In this document: positions 1-9,064 of the stretch, piece after piece | How the letters are laid out: each line of letters begins with the position of its first letter | Position numbering within the stretch: position 1 is the stretch's first letter | Source: Xanthomonas boreopolis | Lineage (GTDB): Bacteria; Pseudomonadota; Gammaproteobacteria; Xanthomonadales; Xanthomonadaceae | Length of the DNA: 64,000 nt | Assembly (NCBI GenBank): GCA_014654535.1 | Contig: BNBA01000014.1 | Location: 286-64,285 of the forward strand | Direction of reading: 5' to 3' | The notes under the pieces: model-generated | Seen by the model: the letters and a program-made list of their open reading frames with translations, nothing else | What the model was told of the DNA's origin: nothing | The model's database searches: none | Position numbers and translations under genes: made by a program

Positions 1-1
1 C

Positions 2-229
2 GCTACGCACTTGAGCCGCGAAATGAACGAGTGGCCTCAGGCAAAATTCGACGATCCTTACATCCTGCGACATCGCGCAACCAACGAACCTCTGCGGAAC
101 ATGCGCGTCGAACTGACGCGCGCGGATGGCGCGCGACTGCAGTTGGTGACGGATGGCGAAGGGCGACTTCCGGTACAGAAAGGCCTGGGTCCGGAAGACA
201 TCGCGATCAAGATCATCGGCAAGGCATGA
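2..229 (+). CDS. C-terminal end of a VgrG-like T6SS spike/adaptor protein (5' end outside window)
   Basis: The reading frame is open from the left edge, so this is probably the 3' end of a gene entering the window rather than a 72-residue gene starting at the TTG at 11. The visible tail is a small beta-rich segment (DDPYILRHRATNEPL, then ELTRADG and VTDGEGRLPVQ), which resembles the transthyretin-like C-terminal extensions of VgrG and PAAR proteins that carry effectors. Its TGA overlaps the ATG of the following lipase gene (ATGA at 226-229), so the two are translationally coupled, as expected for a VgrG and its cargo effector. The family assignment is inferred from this short tail and from context; the start and the spike domain cannot be seen. 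Confidence 0.5.
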   Translation, partial: ATHLSREMNEWPQAKFDDPYILRHRATNEPLRNMRVELTRADGARLQLVTDGEGRLPVQKGLGPEDIAIKIIGKA

Positions 230-1887
230 ACGGATATCCGATGACCCAGAACGGCAACGACCACATCATCGACGCATCGGACAGGGACGAACAAGGCCGG
301 CCGATCGCGAGGCCTCGCTTGACTCCGAGCCAGGACACGCGCGACAAGGTGTGCTTGATGCCACCCGCCGCGGTCATCCCGATCGTGTTCCTGCCCGGCA
401 TCATGGGTACCAATCTCAAGGCGCTGGACAGCGGAAACTCCGTGTGGCGCCCGCCGAACATGGACGGCGTCGGATCCATTCTGGACGCGTTGGCCCAGCT
501 CTTCGCCTTCTGGTTCAAAGGGCCTGCCACCCGCAAGCGACAGTTGGACCCGACGAACGTCGAGGTCGACCCAAGTGGCTCGATCGACGCCGAGGATACG
601 ATCAACGAGGAACTTGCCCGCCAGCGCGGCTGGGGAAGCGTCATGAGGTCGGCCTACAACCCGATCATGGCCCAGATGGAGCTTCGTCTTAATAACATTC
701 TGAAAGCCTGCGAAGCCATGGAATGGTGGGATGCCGAAGGACAGCGCGAACCCTCCGACTATGGGGAGCAACACGGCAACCCGAAGCTCTCCGAAGACGA
801 GTTGAAGCAAGCGGCCCGGTATCGTTACGAAGTGTGGGCCGGGGGCTACAACTGGTTGCAGTCGAACATACAGTCGGCAGCTGACATCAAGGCCTATATC
901 GAAGACAAGATCCTCGCGAGCTATCCCGAAGACCAGCGCGCAAAGATGAAGGTCATCCTCGTTACCCACTCCATGGGGGGATTCGTGGCGCGCGCCCTGA
1001 CCGAGATCCATGGCTTCGACAAGGTTCTGGGTGTCGTGCACGGCGCCATGCCCGCCACGGGCGCGCCGGCCTTCTATCACCACGTCCGTTGCGGGTACGA
1101 AGGTATCGAGAGCGTGATCCTCGGGCGGGACGCGGCCGAAGTCGTGGCTGTCGCCGCCAATGCCCCCGGCGCACTGGAGTTGACCCCCACGTTCGACTAT
1201 GCAGGCGGGCGTGCATGGTTGAAGCTCGGCGACGCCGCCGAATCGATGCCGGGATGCGCATTGCCGGCATCGGGGGATCCTTATCAAGAGATCTACAAGA
1301 ACAGGGCGTGGTATGGCCTCATCCCGAAGCACAACGAGGACCTCATCGAGCCAGGGAAGCTGGCTTCGAACACGCAGAAGATCAAGTCCATCGGCGGGAG
1401 CAGGAGCAGCTTTACCGCATTCGATGCCAAGATCGATGATGTCCAGGCGTTTCACAGGCAATTCTCGATGAAGTATGCCAAACCCGCCTTCTGCCACTAC
1501 GGCGCGGATACGCGAAGCAAGACCTGGTCGGAAACGCGATGGCAAGGCCGCTTGTCCGGGCTGCCCGACGAACTTCAAGTGGAGAACGACGACGGAAACG
1601 GGCGTCTTACGGTCACGGGCGGCGCAGGAAGCATAAGGCTGGAATTCGCCGATCCCATCGGGGCCGGGGACGGCACGGTGCCGAGCGAGTCCGGCGGCGC
1701 TCCCGGAGACGCGGGGGTGGAGGCGATCTTCAGGCAAGGCGACCAAGGCATAGGTGCATACGTCAGGAAGAACGGCAATGGAAAGGACAAGGGATATGAG
1801 CACCAGTCCGCCTACAACGACGTGCGGGCACAGTGGGCGACCCTGTATGGGATCGTCAGGATTGCCAAGGAGGCCGACTGGGCATGA
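226..1887 (+). CDS. tle4: T6SS antibacterial lipase effector, Tle4/TplE-like
   Basis: Alpha/beta-hydrolase of 553 residues with no signal peptide, as expected for a T6SS-delivered phospholipase. The oxyanion strand VFLPGIMGTNL lies near residue 53. The nucleophile elbow THSMGG puts the catalytic serine at 249; Thr replaces the first Gly of GxSxG. Asp482 in GAGDGTVP and His526 in YEHQSAYN are plausible triad partners. ATG 226 is preferred over an upstream in-frame ATG at 31 because it forms an ATGA overlap with the preceding gene and the extra 65 residues would be out-of-frame sequence of that gene. The stop overlaps the ATG of the immunity gene at 1884. Tle4 rather than another Tle family is chosen because the next genes look like Tli4 immunity proteins; the substrate, probably a phospholipid, is inferred. 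Confidence 0.75.
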   Translation: MNGYPMTQNGNDHIIDASDRDEQGRPIARPRLTPSQDTRDKVCLMPPAAVIPIVFLPGIMGTNLKALDSGNSVWRPPNMDGVGSILDALAQLFAFWFKGPATRKRQLDPTNVEVDPSGSIDAEDTINEELARQRGWGSVMRSAYNPIMAQMELRLNNILKACEAMEWWDAEGQREPSDYGEQHGNPKLSEDELKQAARYRYEVWAGGYNWLQSNIQSAADIKAYIEDKILASYPEDQRAKMKVILVTHSMGGFVARALTEIHGFDKVLGVVHGAMPATGAPAFYHHVRCGYEGIESVILGRDAAEVVAVAANAPGALELTPTFDYAGGRAWLKLGDAAESMPGCALPASGDPYQEIYKNRAWYGLIPKHNEDLIEPGKLASNTQKIKSIGGSRSSFTAFDAKIDDVQAFHRQFSMKYAKPAFCHYGADTRSKTWSETRWQGRLSGLPDELQVENDDGNGRLTVTGGAGSIRLEFADPIGAGDGTVPSESGGAPGDAGVEAIFRQGDQGIGAYVRKNGNGKDKGYEHQSAYNDVRAQWATLYGIVRIAKEADWA

Positions 1888-2888
1888 GAACCCAATCGAA
1901 GCGGGCCAACGTGTTCGCCCTCCTGGCCTTGGTGTTGAGCGGCTGCGTGATCGCAACGGACTATGGCGGAGGAGATCGCATGAAGCAGAGTGAACCGGGG
2001 AAGAAGACGCACTGCCTTGGCCGCTACCTCATCGACCTGCCGGCAGACGCGAGCCTGCGCTCCCGCTACAAGTTCGCGGACGGCACGATCGCGTCGTTTC
2101 CCGGCGTCACCCAGCAGGAGTTCGACCGGAGGATGGCTGCCCGAGAAGCGGAACTGGAGGGCAGCCGCCACGGGCATGGCGGCGGGATGCTGGTCGACCG
2201 GGTGGAGTTCGCGCCCGGGCGGCGGATGTACGTGTCCTGGGCGAGCCCGAACAGCCGCGGGCTGTACCGGTACCAGGACGTCGCCTACTTCCGCGGCGAG
2301 CAGGTGCTCTACGTTTTCGAAGGCGATGGCGATGCCACGCCGCAGGCGCGCGCGGATGCGCAGGCGTTCGGCCAGGAGCTCCTGACGCGGACGCTGCGCT
2401 ATCGCGCGAACGAAGAGATCCCGGACGAGGCGGGGTTCTGCTTCGACCGCGGGTTCATCGCGGACCGTGAACTCAACCAGGAGGAGTTCACCGCCGGCAT
2501 CGGGCTGAAACGATACCCCGGCGTTTCGATCAAGCTGATGTCCTACGTCACCGGCAAGCCGGACATGGACCTGCTGAAGCGCGCATCGAACGTCCCGCCC
2601 GGGTTCGAGGGCGCCGTGGCGCGGATGAAGACGTTGCGTCGCGGCGAGCGGAACATCGGGCCGCTGAAGGGACAGGAACTGCTGGTGCGCGGCGATGACG
2701 GCGGACGGCGCAGCTACCACTTCCTGTGGGAGACCCAGGGACGGGCGAACTCGCTCGCGTTTCCTTTCATGTCGCTCGAACTGAGCACGTCGGGCGAAAC
2801 CGCGGCCTCCCCGGCTTCCGACGAGGAGATGCTGGAGATCTGGGATTCGATTCTTGCGACGCTGAGGCCGAGGCCCGGCGCCACGTAG
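1884..2888 (+). CDS. tli4: Tli4-family immunity lipoprotein (first copy)
   Basis: Putative periplasmic immunity protein for the upstream lipase, 334 residues. The start at ATG 1884 overlaps the lipase stop (ATGA) and is preceded by AAGGAGG at 1869-1875. The N-terminus has a basic region, a hydrophobic stretch and the lipobox VLSGC, so it is a predicted lipoprotein. After a short linker comes HCLGRYLIDLP, the conserved opening I associate with the Tli4 N-terminal domain, and the C-terminal half contains GQELLVRG and HFLWETQG strands typical of the Tli4 C-terminal domain. Known Tli4 proteins bind Tle4 lipases in the periplasm and block the active site. The gene is followed by a paralogue and a deleted third copy, so immunity genes have been duplicated here. 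Confidence 0.75.
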   Translation: MRTQSKRANVFALLALVLSGCVIATDYGGGDRMKQSEPGKKTHCLGRYLIDLPADASLRSRYKFADGTIASFPGVTQQEFDRRMAAREAELEGSRHGHGGGMLVDRVEFAPGRRMYVSWASPNSRGLYRYQDVAYFRGEQVLYVFEGDGDATPQARADAQAFGQELLTRTLRYRANEEIPDEAGFCFDRGFIADRELNQEEFTAGIGLKRYPGVSIKLMSYVTGKPDMDLLKRASNVPPGFEGAVARMKTLRRGERNIGPLKGQELLVRGDDGGRRSYHFLWETQGRANSLAFPFMSLELSTSGETAASPASDEEMLEIWDSILATLRPRPGAT

Positions 2889-3039
2889 TGGCCGGGCCGA
2901 AGCGCCCTGCACCATCCAGGTGACTGACGCGGGCATCGACGACCACCGGCGTGGTTGGCTCGCCGTGTCCGAGAACCCCTGCCCGATGCGAAGCGGCCCC
3001 TCGGACCGGATATCCCGCACGCCCGCTTTCGTCCGTTTC
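2884..3039 (+). repeat. 156-bp segment, copy A of a duplicated tli4 3' flank
   Basis: Starts at the last bases of the first tli4 gene (CGTAGTGGCCGGG) and ends in GCTTTCGTCCGTTTC. Copy B lies at 4527-4682 with only scattered mismatches. The rest of the intergenic stretch up to 3261 shows no convincing gene. Confidence 0.85.
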
Positions 3040-3261
3040 AGGCACGATGGCAACGACAGGATGGATCTCCGCAACGAGTCCGGGATCGAGTTGAAAGCAA
3101 CGATACTGCAAGGCCGATCCCGGAGATTCCACCGTGCCGATGAAATCATCCGCTGCAGGCCTTGATTCGCATGCAAGAATGGTTTGCGAGCCTGTCCCGG
3201 GCTACGAACATGATGCAAGTCACGGCGACGAACGCGAAAGAAGATTCTATGGATCATCCCT

Positions 3262-4227
3262 TTGGTCTTTGCTTGCGCCTGTACCCGCAGCCAAGACCAG
3301 TCATCGACAAACGACATGAAAGCGAACATCCCTCTCAGCATCCAGTGCGTCGGCCGGTTGGAGATAGCCTTGCCGTCGCCTTCTTCCGCGGCCTGGAACC
3401 AGGAAGTAGGCGTGTTCTCCATCGAGCGCCAGCGATCCGCTGACCGGCTCGATTTCTTCAGGCAGGTAGAAGCGCGCGAACAAGACCTGCATTCCCAGAA
3501 TCATGAGAAGGAGGGCTATATCCTCCGAGCCGCCGAGGATATCGGCGGCCTCCGCGTCTTGTTTTATCGTAGCTCGCCCGTCGACATCTATACCTACAAC
3601 GTCGAGGCTTACATGTGGCCAGGGAATGGCGGCTACAGATTGAGCACCACGGTCGCGACGGGGGAGAAACCACAGGTTCCCGCGCTTCTCGACTTCGTCA
3701 AGGACATGCACCCTATCGGGGCCGGTGCCGTTGCGCCTTCCGGAGCCTTCTGCCTGGATGGCTTGTATCTGGACAAGGGCAACCAGAGGCTTTTGGCCTC
3801 GATGCAGGCCACCATCCGCGAATGGCACGGTGCACGGGCTTGGGTTAGCGTGCTCGAGAACGAGAATTCCCTGGCGGATGAAGCGCTGGACATCCATTAC
3901 GACATCGAGCGGGAGCGAAACGCGGCCAAGGACATCCTGGCGGAGGATCCCAGCACGGCAAGCGATCCAGGCTACCCCAAGACCGTCAAGTCGCTGCGCG
4001 ACGGAACGCGCGACCTGGACGGAATGCCCGGCCAGGAACTCGTATGGAAGAAGGTGCTCAACAGCGGGGTCGAGGTCTACCATCTGAGATGGCAGACCGA
4101 TACCGCGCCCAATGGCGTCACCGTGGGAATGGATGTCGGCGACGAGGACGATCCTGTTCCTTCTCCTCGCCAAGAAGAGATCATCGCGCTGTGGGATGCG
4201 ATCCTTTCGACGCTCCGGCAGAGATGA
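3262..4227 (+). CDS. tli4: Tli4-like immunity protein (second, divergent copy)
   Basis: Second immunity-type protein, about 321 residues. QCVGRLEIALP matches HCLGRYLIDLP of the first copy, and the C-terminus carries GQELVWKKVL and YHLRWQTD strands like the neighbour, but the body is clearly diverged. The start is uncertain. In this frame the sequence just upstream reads as a lipoprotein signal (basic SRRRTRKK, hydrophobic ILWIIPLVFA, then a cysteine), yet there is no ATG or GTG between the TGA at 3211 and the TTG at 3262. An ATG at 3212 lies in another frame. Either an unusual start codon is used or a small indel near the 5' end has damaged the signal peptide. It may protect against a related effector from another strain (orphan immunity). 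Confidence 0.6.
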   Translation: MVFACACTRSQDQSSTNDMKANIPLSIQCVGRLEIALPSPSSAAWNQEVGVFSIERQRSADRLDFFRQVEAREQDLHSQNHEKEGYILRAAEDIGGLRVLFYRSSPVDIYTYNVEAYMWPGNGGYRLSTTVATGEKPQVPALLDFVKDMHPIGAGAVAPSGAFCLDGLYLDKGNQRLLASMQATIREWHGARAWVSVLENENSLADEALDIHYDIERERNAAKDILAEDPSTASDPGYPKTVKSLRDGTRDLDGMPGQELVWKKVLNSGVEVYHLRWQTDTAPNGVTVGMDVGDEDDPVPSPRQEEIIALWDAILSTLRQR

Positions 4228-4354
4228 GCCGGGACCGAGCAGACCTGGCCTGGTTCGCTGCCAGGCCCTAGGGCCGCCGTCCGCAAGCCGGGCGCGCAGG
4301 ACATCGGACTCGGGCGATCTGCGCAGGCATGGTATTGGAGGATTTCGCTTGGCC

Positions 4355-4531
4355 ATGAGCGAGCGACCCAGGCGAACCGCGAGTGTTGCAGCCTTGCTCC
4401 TTCTGGCGCTGGGTACCGGCATGGGCTACGCGGTCGGCCGCGATGGAACAAACCATGCGGAGTCCAACCAACCAGCAACGAGGACGCACTGCCTTGGCCG
4501 TTACCTCATCGACCTGCCGGCAGACGCGTAG
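4355..4531 (+). pseudogene. Truncated third tli4 copy (internal deletion)
   Basis: A 58-residue frame with an N-terminal membrane anchor (VAALLLLALGTGMGYAVG) followed by THCLGRYLIDLPADA and an immediate stop. The 45 bases at 4484-4528 match 2007-2051 of the first tli4 gene with one mismatch. Directly after them the sequence continues with the 3' flank of that gene (copy B repeat). Nearly the whole immunity domain, about 280 codons, has therefore been lost in one step. The anchor differs from that of the first copy, so the ancestor was a separate paralogue. The fragment keeps no known functional core and is called a pseudogene. Confidence 0.75.
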
Positions 4532-4682
4532 TGGCCGGGCCGAAGCGCCCTGCACCATCCAGGTCGCTGGTGCGGGCATCGACGACCACCGGCGTGGTTC
4601 GCTCGCCGTGTCCGAGAACCCCAACCCGATGCGAAGCGGCCCCTTGGATCGGATATCCCGCACGCCCGCTTTCGTCCGTTTC
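4527..4682 (+). repeat. 156-bp segment, copy B of the duplicated tli4 3' flank
   Basis: Near-identical to 2884-3039, ending in the same GCTTTCGTCCGTTTC. It is joined directly to the remnant of the third tli4 copy and marks the downstream breakpoint of its deletion. The following 70 bases up to the riboswitch show no gene. Confidence 0.85.
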
Positions 4683-4755
4683 CTCCCATAACCTGCCCAA
4701 GCGGGCGCGCTTGACGCGCCGTCGTCCTGCCGCCACCATGTGCGCCGCCGAGGTA

Positions 4756-4958
4756 TGCATCGCTTCATTCGGATGAAGCGATGCATTTAAACGGGAATCC
4801 GGTGAAGCGGCCCTGCCGCCATTCCGGAGCTGCCCCGCAGCGGTGAATGGAAACGACCCCCGCCAACAGCACTGGGCGCCTGCATGGGCCTGGGAAGCGG
4901 CGGACAGTAGGCCCCCGTGCCACGCACGGCCCGTCCATCAGCCCGAATACCGGCCTGG
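4756..4958 (+). ncRNA. Cobalamin (adenosylcobalamin-class) riboswitch upstream of metE
   Basis: The conserved blocks occur in order: GGGAATCCGGTGAA at 4793-4806, CCGGAGCTGCCCCGCAGCGGTGA near 4825-4848 (core shown in two overlapping parts: CCGGAGCTGCCCCGC and CGCAGCGGTGA), a CACTG block at 4871 followed by TGGGAAG near 4890, and a B12-box-like AGCCCGAATACCGGCCTG ending near 4957. A perfect 12-bp hairpin (arms TGCATCGCTTCA and TGAAGCGATGCA, loop TTCGGA, 4756-4785) sits immediately 5' of the core. About 200 GC-rich bases follow before metE and would hold the expression platform. Such elements in front of metE shut off the B12-independent enzyme when cobalamin is available. Confidence 0.88.
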
Positions 4959-5165
4959 GCCGGGGGACACGAGCGTCCTCCGTTTCGACCTGGCGCTCCG
5001 CGGGGAGCGGCCGGACGTGCGTGCGCCCCGTGGCGGACGCCGTCCGTCGTGCCCGCAGGCGCCGGTTCGCCCGCGGGGGCGGAGGTCGCTGGCGCGGCGT
5101 GCAGGGAAGCACGGTGCGCGGTTCCTTCGTTCCTCAATGCCCAAGACCGCAATGAGGAAAACACC

Positions 5166-7457
5166 ATGACGATCGTCACCAACCTGGGCTTCCCGCGCAT
5201 CGGCGCGCGGCGCGAGCTCAAGCGCGCGCTGGAAAGCCACTGGCAAGGCCAGGCCAGCGCCGCGCAATTGCAGGACAGCGCGCGCGAGTTGCGCGCGCGG
5301 CACTGGCGGCTGCAGGTCGAGGCCGGCGTCGACGTGCCGCCGAGCAACGACTTCAGCCTGTACGACCACGTGCTCGACACCGCGGTGCTGTTCGACGCCA
5401 TCCCCGAGCGCTACCGCGCCCTGGCCGACGCCGATCCGCTGGCCGGCTACTTCGCGATGGCGCGCGGCGTGCAGCGCGACGGCATCGACCTGCACGCGCT
5501 GGAAATGACCAAGTGGTTCGACACCAACTACCACTACCTGGTGCCGGAACTGCACGCCGGCCAGGCGTTCCGGCTGCGCGGCGACAAGCCCGTCGCCGAG
5601 TTCCGGGAAGCGCTGGCGCTGGGCATCCGCACCCGCCCGGTGCTGCCGGGACCGGTGACGTTCCTCTGGCTGTCCAAGACCGTGGACGGCAGCGACCGGC
5701 TTGCGTTGCTGCCGCGCCTGCTGCCGGCCTACGCCGAATTGCTCGCGCGCCTGCAGGCCGCCGGCGCCGACTGGGTGCAGCTGGATGAGCCGGTGCTGGC
5801 GCTCGATCTCGACGCCCGCTGGCAGCAGGCGTTGCACGACGCCTATGCCGCGCTCGCGTCGGGCCCGCGTCCGCAGCTGCTGCTGGCGAGCTACTTCGGC
5901 CCGCTCGGCGGCAACCTCGAAGTGACCGCCGCCCTGCCGGTCGACGGCCTGCACCTGGACCTGGTGCGCGGCACCGAACAGCTCGATGCCGTCCTCAGGC
6001 TCCTGCCGGCCGGACGCACGCTCTCGGCCGGGCTGGTCGACGGGCGCAACGTATGGCGCGCGGCGTTGGACAACGCGCTCACCCTGGCGCGCTATGCACG
6101 GGGCCATGTCGCTGCGGACAAGCTGTGGCTGGCGCCATCGTGCTCGCTGTTGCACGTGCCGGTGGACCTCGACCAGGAAAAGGCGCTGGATGCCGAACTG
6201 CGCAGCTGGCTCGCGTTCGCCAGGCAGAAGCTCGGCGAACTGCGCACGTTGGCCGACGCGCTCGATGGCCGTCCGTCGGCGGAGGCCAGGCTGGCGCAGG
6301 CGCGCCAGGCGCTGGAATCGCGCCGCCGTTCGCCGCGCGTGCACCGGCCCGAGGTGGAACGCCGGCTGGCGGCGCTGGGCCCGGAGGCGGCACGGCGCGC
6401 CAGCCCTTATCCGCAACGCATGCTCGCCCAGCAGCAGGCCTTGCGGCTGCCCGACTATCCGACCACCACGATCGGCTCGTTCCCCCAGACCCGGGAAGTG
6501 CGCGAGGCGCGGGCGCGCTTCAAGTCCGGGCGGCTCGGCGCCGCGGAATACGAGGCCTTCCTGCGCGAGCACACCGAGCGCTGCGTGCGCGTGCAGGAAC
6601 GGATCGGGCTGGACGTGCTGGTGCACGGGGAATTCGAGCGCAACGACATGGTCGAGTACTTCGGCGAGCAGCTCGACGGCTTCGCCTTCACCAAGCTCGG
6701 CTGGGTGCAGAGCTACGGCTCGCGCTGCGTCAAGCCGCCCATCATCTACGGCGACGTGGCGCGGCCGGCCCCGATGACGGTGCATTGGTCGGCATACGCG
6801 CAGTCGCTGACCGACCGGCCGATGAAAGGCATGCTGACCGGACCGGTCACGATGCTGCAATGGTCGTTCGTGCGCGACGACCAGGAACGCGCCAGGACCT
6901 GCCGGCAGATCGCGCTGGCGTTGCGCGACGAAGTGCGCGATCTGGAAGCGGCCGGAATCGGGCTCATCCAGATCGACGAGCCGGCGATCCGCGAAGGCCT
7001 GCCGCTGCGCCGCGCCGACTGGGACGCCTATCTCGGGTGGGCGGTGGAAGCCTTCCGCATCGCGGCCTCGGGCGTGCGCGACGCCACCCAGATCCACACC
7101 CACATGTGCTATTCGGAGTTCAACGACATCATCGAGGCGGTGGCGGCGATGGATGCCGACGTGATCTCGATCGAGACCTCGCGCTCGCGCATGGAACTGC
7201 TCGACGCCTTCGTGAGATTCCGCTATCCCAACGCGATCGGGCCGGGCGTGTACGACATCCACAGCCCGCGCATCCCCTCGACTGGGGAGATGGTGGAGCT
7301 GCTGCGCAAGGCGCGCGCGGTGCTCGCGCCGGAGCAGCTGTGGGTCAATCCGGACTGCGGGCTGAAGACCCGTGGCTGGGCCGAGACCGAGGCGGCGTTG
7401 CGGGCGATGGTCGCGGCCGCCCACCGGCTGCGCGAGGATCTCGCGCAGGCGGCCTGA
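5166..7457 (+). CDS. metE: Cobalamin-independent methionine synthase
   Basis: 5-methyltetrahydropteroyltriglutamate-homocysteine methyltransferase, 763 residues, the usual MetE length. It transfers the methyl group of methyl-tetrahydrofolate to homocysteine, using zinc instead of B12. The N-terminus [18 protein letters not shown] is typical, and the catalytic half shows [11 protein letters not shown], the zinc ligands in HTHMCYSEF, and the late cysteine of [14 protein letters not shown] 5166 is chosen because the family starts with this N-terminus and AATGAGGAAA precedes it; the frame upstream is open only through riboswitch leader. The leader riboswitch implies repression by cobalamin and therefore a B12-dependent alternative (MetH) elsewhere. 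The gene converges on the MgtC-like gene across a perfect palindrome. Confidence 0.97.
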   Translation: MTIVTNLGFPRIGARRELKRALESHWQGQASAAQLQDSARELRARHWRLQVEAGVDVPPSNDFSLYDHVLDTAVLFDAIPERYRALADADPLAGYFAMARGVQRDGIDLHALEMTKWFDTNYHYLVPELHAGQAFRLRGDKPVAEFREALALGIRTRPVLPGPVTFLWLSKTVDGSDRLALLPRLLPAYAELLARLQAAGADWVQLDEPVLALDLDARWQQALHDAYAALASGPRPQLLLASYFGPLGGNLEVTAALPVDGLHLDLVRGTEQLDAVLRLLPAGRTLSAGLVDGRNVWRAALDNALTLARYARGHVAADKLWLAPSCSLLHVPVDLDQEKALDAELRSWLAFARQKLGELRTLADALDGRPSAEARLAQARQALESRRRSPRVHRPEVERRLAALGPEAARRASPYPQRMLAQQQALRLPDYPTTTIGSFPQTREVREARARFKSGRLGAAEYEAFLREHTERCVRVQERIGLDVLVHGEFERNDMVEYFGEQLDGFAFTKLGWVQSYGSRCVKPPIIYGDVARPAPMTVHWSAYAQSLTDRPMKGMLTGPVTMLQWSFVRDDQERARTCRQIALALRDEVRDLEAAGIGLIQIDEPAIREGLPLRRADWDAYLGWAVEAFRIAASGVRDATQIHTHMCYSEFNDIIEAVAAMDADVISIETSRSRMELLDAFVRFRYPNAIGPGVYDIHSPRIPSTGEMVELLRKARAVLAPEQLWVNPDCGLKTRGWAETEAALRAMVAAAHRLREDLAQAA

Positions 7458-7462
7458 AGGAC

Positions 7463-7484
7463 CCGCCCCTCCGCGGAGGGGCGG
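7463..7484. terminator. Perfect GC palindrome between convergent genes
   Basis: Arms CCGCCCCTCC and GGAGGGGCGG with a two-base centre lie six bases after the metE stop and just before the end of the opposing gene. There is no clear T-run, so it may be a weak bidirectional terminator or an mRNA 3'-end stabiliser. Confidence 0.5.
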
Positions 7485-7486
7485 CT

Positions 7487-8200
7487 TCACCCCGGCCGGC
7501 GGTCCTCCTTGGCCTCGTGCATGGAATCGGGGGTCGCCACGGCGACCACGCCCTCGAGGCCGGCGAGCCGGCCGGCCGCTTCCAGCAACCGCGCCTGGCC
7601 GATGTCCGGCGCGCAGCGGATCTCGAGGGTGTCCTCGCCGTCGGCGTGGCGCCGCAGCACGATGCGCCGGAGCGGCAGCTGCAGTTGCGCCATCGCGTCC
7701 TCCACGCCGGCCAGCGGCGTCCCGTGCCGCAGCGTCACCTGCAGGTTCATGCGGCCATGCCGGTTGAGATACCGCCGCTCCAGCGGCTTGAGCAGCGCGA
7801 GGATCGTCCACATCAACGCCGTCGCCATGATCGCCGCCGCATACAATCCGCTGCCCGCGGCCAACCCGATCGCGGCCACGGCCCACAGCCCGGCCGCGGT
7901 GGTCAGGCCGCGCACCACGCGCTCGCGCTGCAGGAACAGGATGGTGCCCGCGCCGATGAAGCTCACCCCGGAGATCACCTGCGCGGCGATGCGGGAAGGA
8001 TCCAGGATCACCTGCGGATGGCGCAGGATGTCGGAAAAGCCGTAGGCCGAGACGATCATCGCCAGCGCGGCGCCCACGCAGACCAGCATGTGCGTGCGCA
8101 GGCCCGCCGCCCATTCCAGGCGCCCGCGGTCGATGCCGATCACCGCACCCAGCAACGCTGCCAGCAGCAGCCGTATCGCGACGTCGGAAACAGCGATCAT
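7487..8200 (-). CDS. MgtC/SapB-family membrane protein
   Basis: Inner-membrane protein of 237 residues. The N-terminal half is hydrophobic, with about five membrane segments and the family hallmarks GAVIGIDRG, GLRTHMLVCVGAALAM, SGVSFIGAGTIL and GLTTAAGLWAVAAIGLA. The cytosolic C-terminal 80 residues form an ACT-like domain (LQVTLRH, LRRIVLRR). MgtC relatives affect magnesium-limited growth and F-type ATPase activity in pathogens; most chromosomal paralogues are uncharacterised. The start is the ATG preceded by GGAGGAG. A longer frame upstream has no membrane or domain signal and is rejected. No magnesium sensor leader was recognised in the 180 bases before it. Confidence 0.85.
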   Translation of the reverse strand: MIAVSDVAIRLLLAALLGAVIGIDRGRLEWAAGLRTHMLVCVGAALAMIVSAYGFSDILRHPQVILDPSRIAAQVISGVSFIGAGTILFLQRERVVRGLTTAAGLWAVAAIGLAAGSGLYAAAIMATALMWTILALLKPLERRYLNRHGRMNLQVTLRHGTPLAGVEDAMAQLQLPLRRIVLRRHADGEDTLEIRCAPDIGQARLLEAAGRLAGLEGVVAVATPDSMHEAKEDRRPG

Positions 8201-8381
8201 GGTCCGCTCCTCCTCTCCCGGCACTGCCCGGATGATCCGCGCCGGGGCGGACATGCGCGGTGAAGGCCGCCGGCGCCCCTCCTGACGCCGGCGGAGGCCG
8301 CGGGCCGGCTGCCGATGGAAAGCCCATCTCCCGATGCGGCACGCACTAGACTGGCGTCCCGCTCCCCGTGGATGCCGCCCC

Positions 8382-9008
8382 ATGTCCGCCTACCCCGCCG
8401 ATACCGCGCTGGTCGTGGTCGACCTGCAGCCGGACTTCATGCCCGGCGGCGCGCTGCCCTGCCACGAGGGCGACGCGATCGTGCCCGGCATCGCCCGCCT
8501 GCTGTCGGCGCGCCGCTATGCCACCGTGGTCGCAACCCAGGACTGGCACCCGCCCACGCACGCCTCCTTCGCCAGCCAGTATCCGGGCGCCGAGCCGTTC
8601 GAGGTCGTCGAACTGCATGGCCATCCGCAGACGCTGTGGCCGGACCACTGCGTGCAGGGCACGCAGGGCGCCGCGCTGGACCGGCGCGTGGACTGGACCG
8701 TCGCCGACCTGATCCTGCGCAAGGGCACGCGCGAGCAGGTCGATTCCTACAGCGCGTTCCGCGAGAACCACGGTCCGGACGGGACGCGCCCGGCCACCGG
8801 GCTGGCCGGCTGGCTGCGCGAACGCGGCATCGCCGAGGTGCACGTGTGCGGGCTGGCCCGCGACTACTGCGTGCTGTGGACCGCGCAGGATGCGGTCGCC
8901 GCCGGTTTCCGCGTGCGTTTCCTGTGGGAGCTGACCCGACCGGTCACCCCGGCCGGCGACGCACCGACGCGCGCGGCGTTGCAGAGCGCCGGCGTCGCCA
9001 TCGCATAA
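8382..9008 (+). CDS. pncA: Nicotinamidase
   Basis: Isochorismatase-fold amidase of 208 residues that hydrolyses nicotinamide to nicotinate in NAD salvage. The catalytic triad is visible as Asp14 (VVDLQPDFM), Lys114 (ILRKGT) and Cys163 (RDYCVLWT). Metal ligands are Asp54 and His56 (QDWHPPTH) and His89 (WPDHC). The start is ATG 8382; the longer frame from 8334 adds a non-conserved tail. It stands alone between two minus-strand genes. Confidence 0.94.
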   Translation: MSAYPADTALVVVDLQPDFMPGGALPCHEGDAIVPGIARLLSARRYATVVATQDWHPPTHASFASQYPGAEPFEVVELHGHPQTLWPDHCVQGTQGAALDRRVDWTVADLILRKGTREQVDSYSAFRENHGPDGTRPATGLAGWLRERGIAEVHVCGLARDYCVLWTAQDAVAAGFRVRFLWELTRPVTPAGDAPTRAALQSAGVAIA

Positions 9009-9064
9009 GGACGTCGCGGCGCGGGCCAGCCCGTGCGTGGAGCGCACCGCCCGCCCAGCGGCTG

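Noticed and set aside
31-225. 65-codon N-terminal extension of the lipase
   Set aside because: It reads the preceding VgrG-like tail out of frame; the ATGA overlap at 226 and the domain position favour the later start.
4938-8342. Very long minus-strand open frame (over 1,100 codons) opposite metE
   Set aside because: It is the antisense of metE and the MgtC-like gene in GC-rich DNA; its translation is Arg/Ala/Gly-rich with no domain, while the opposite strand encodes clear families.
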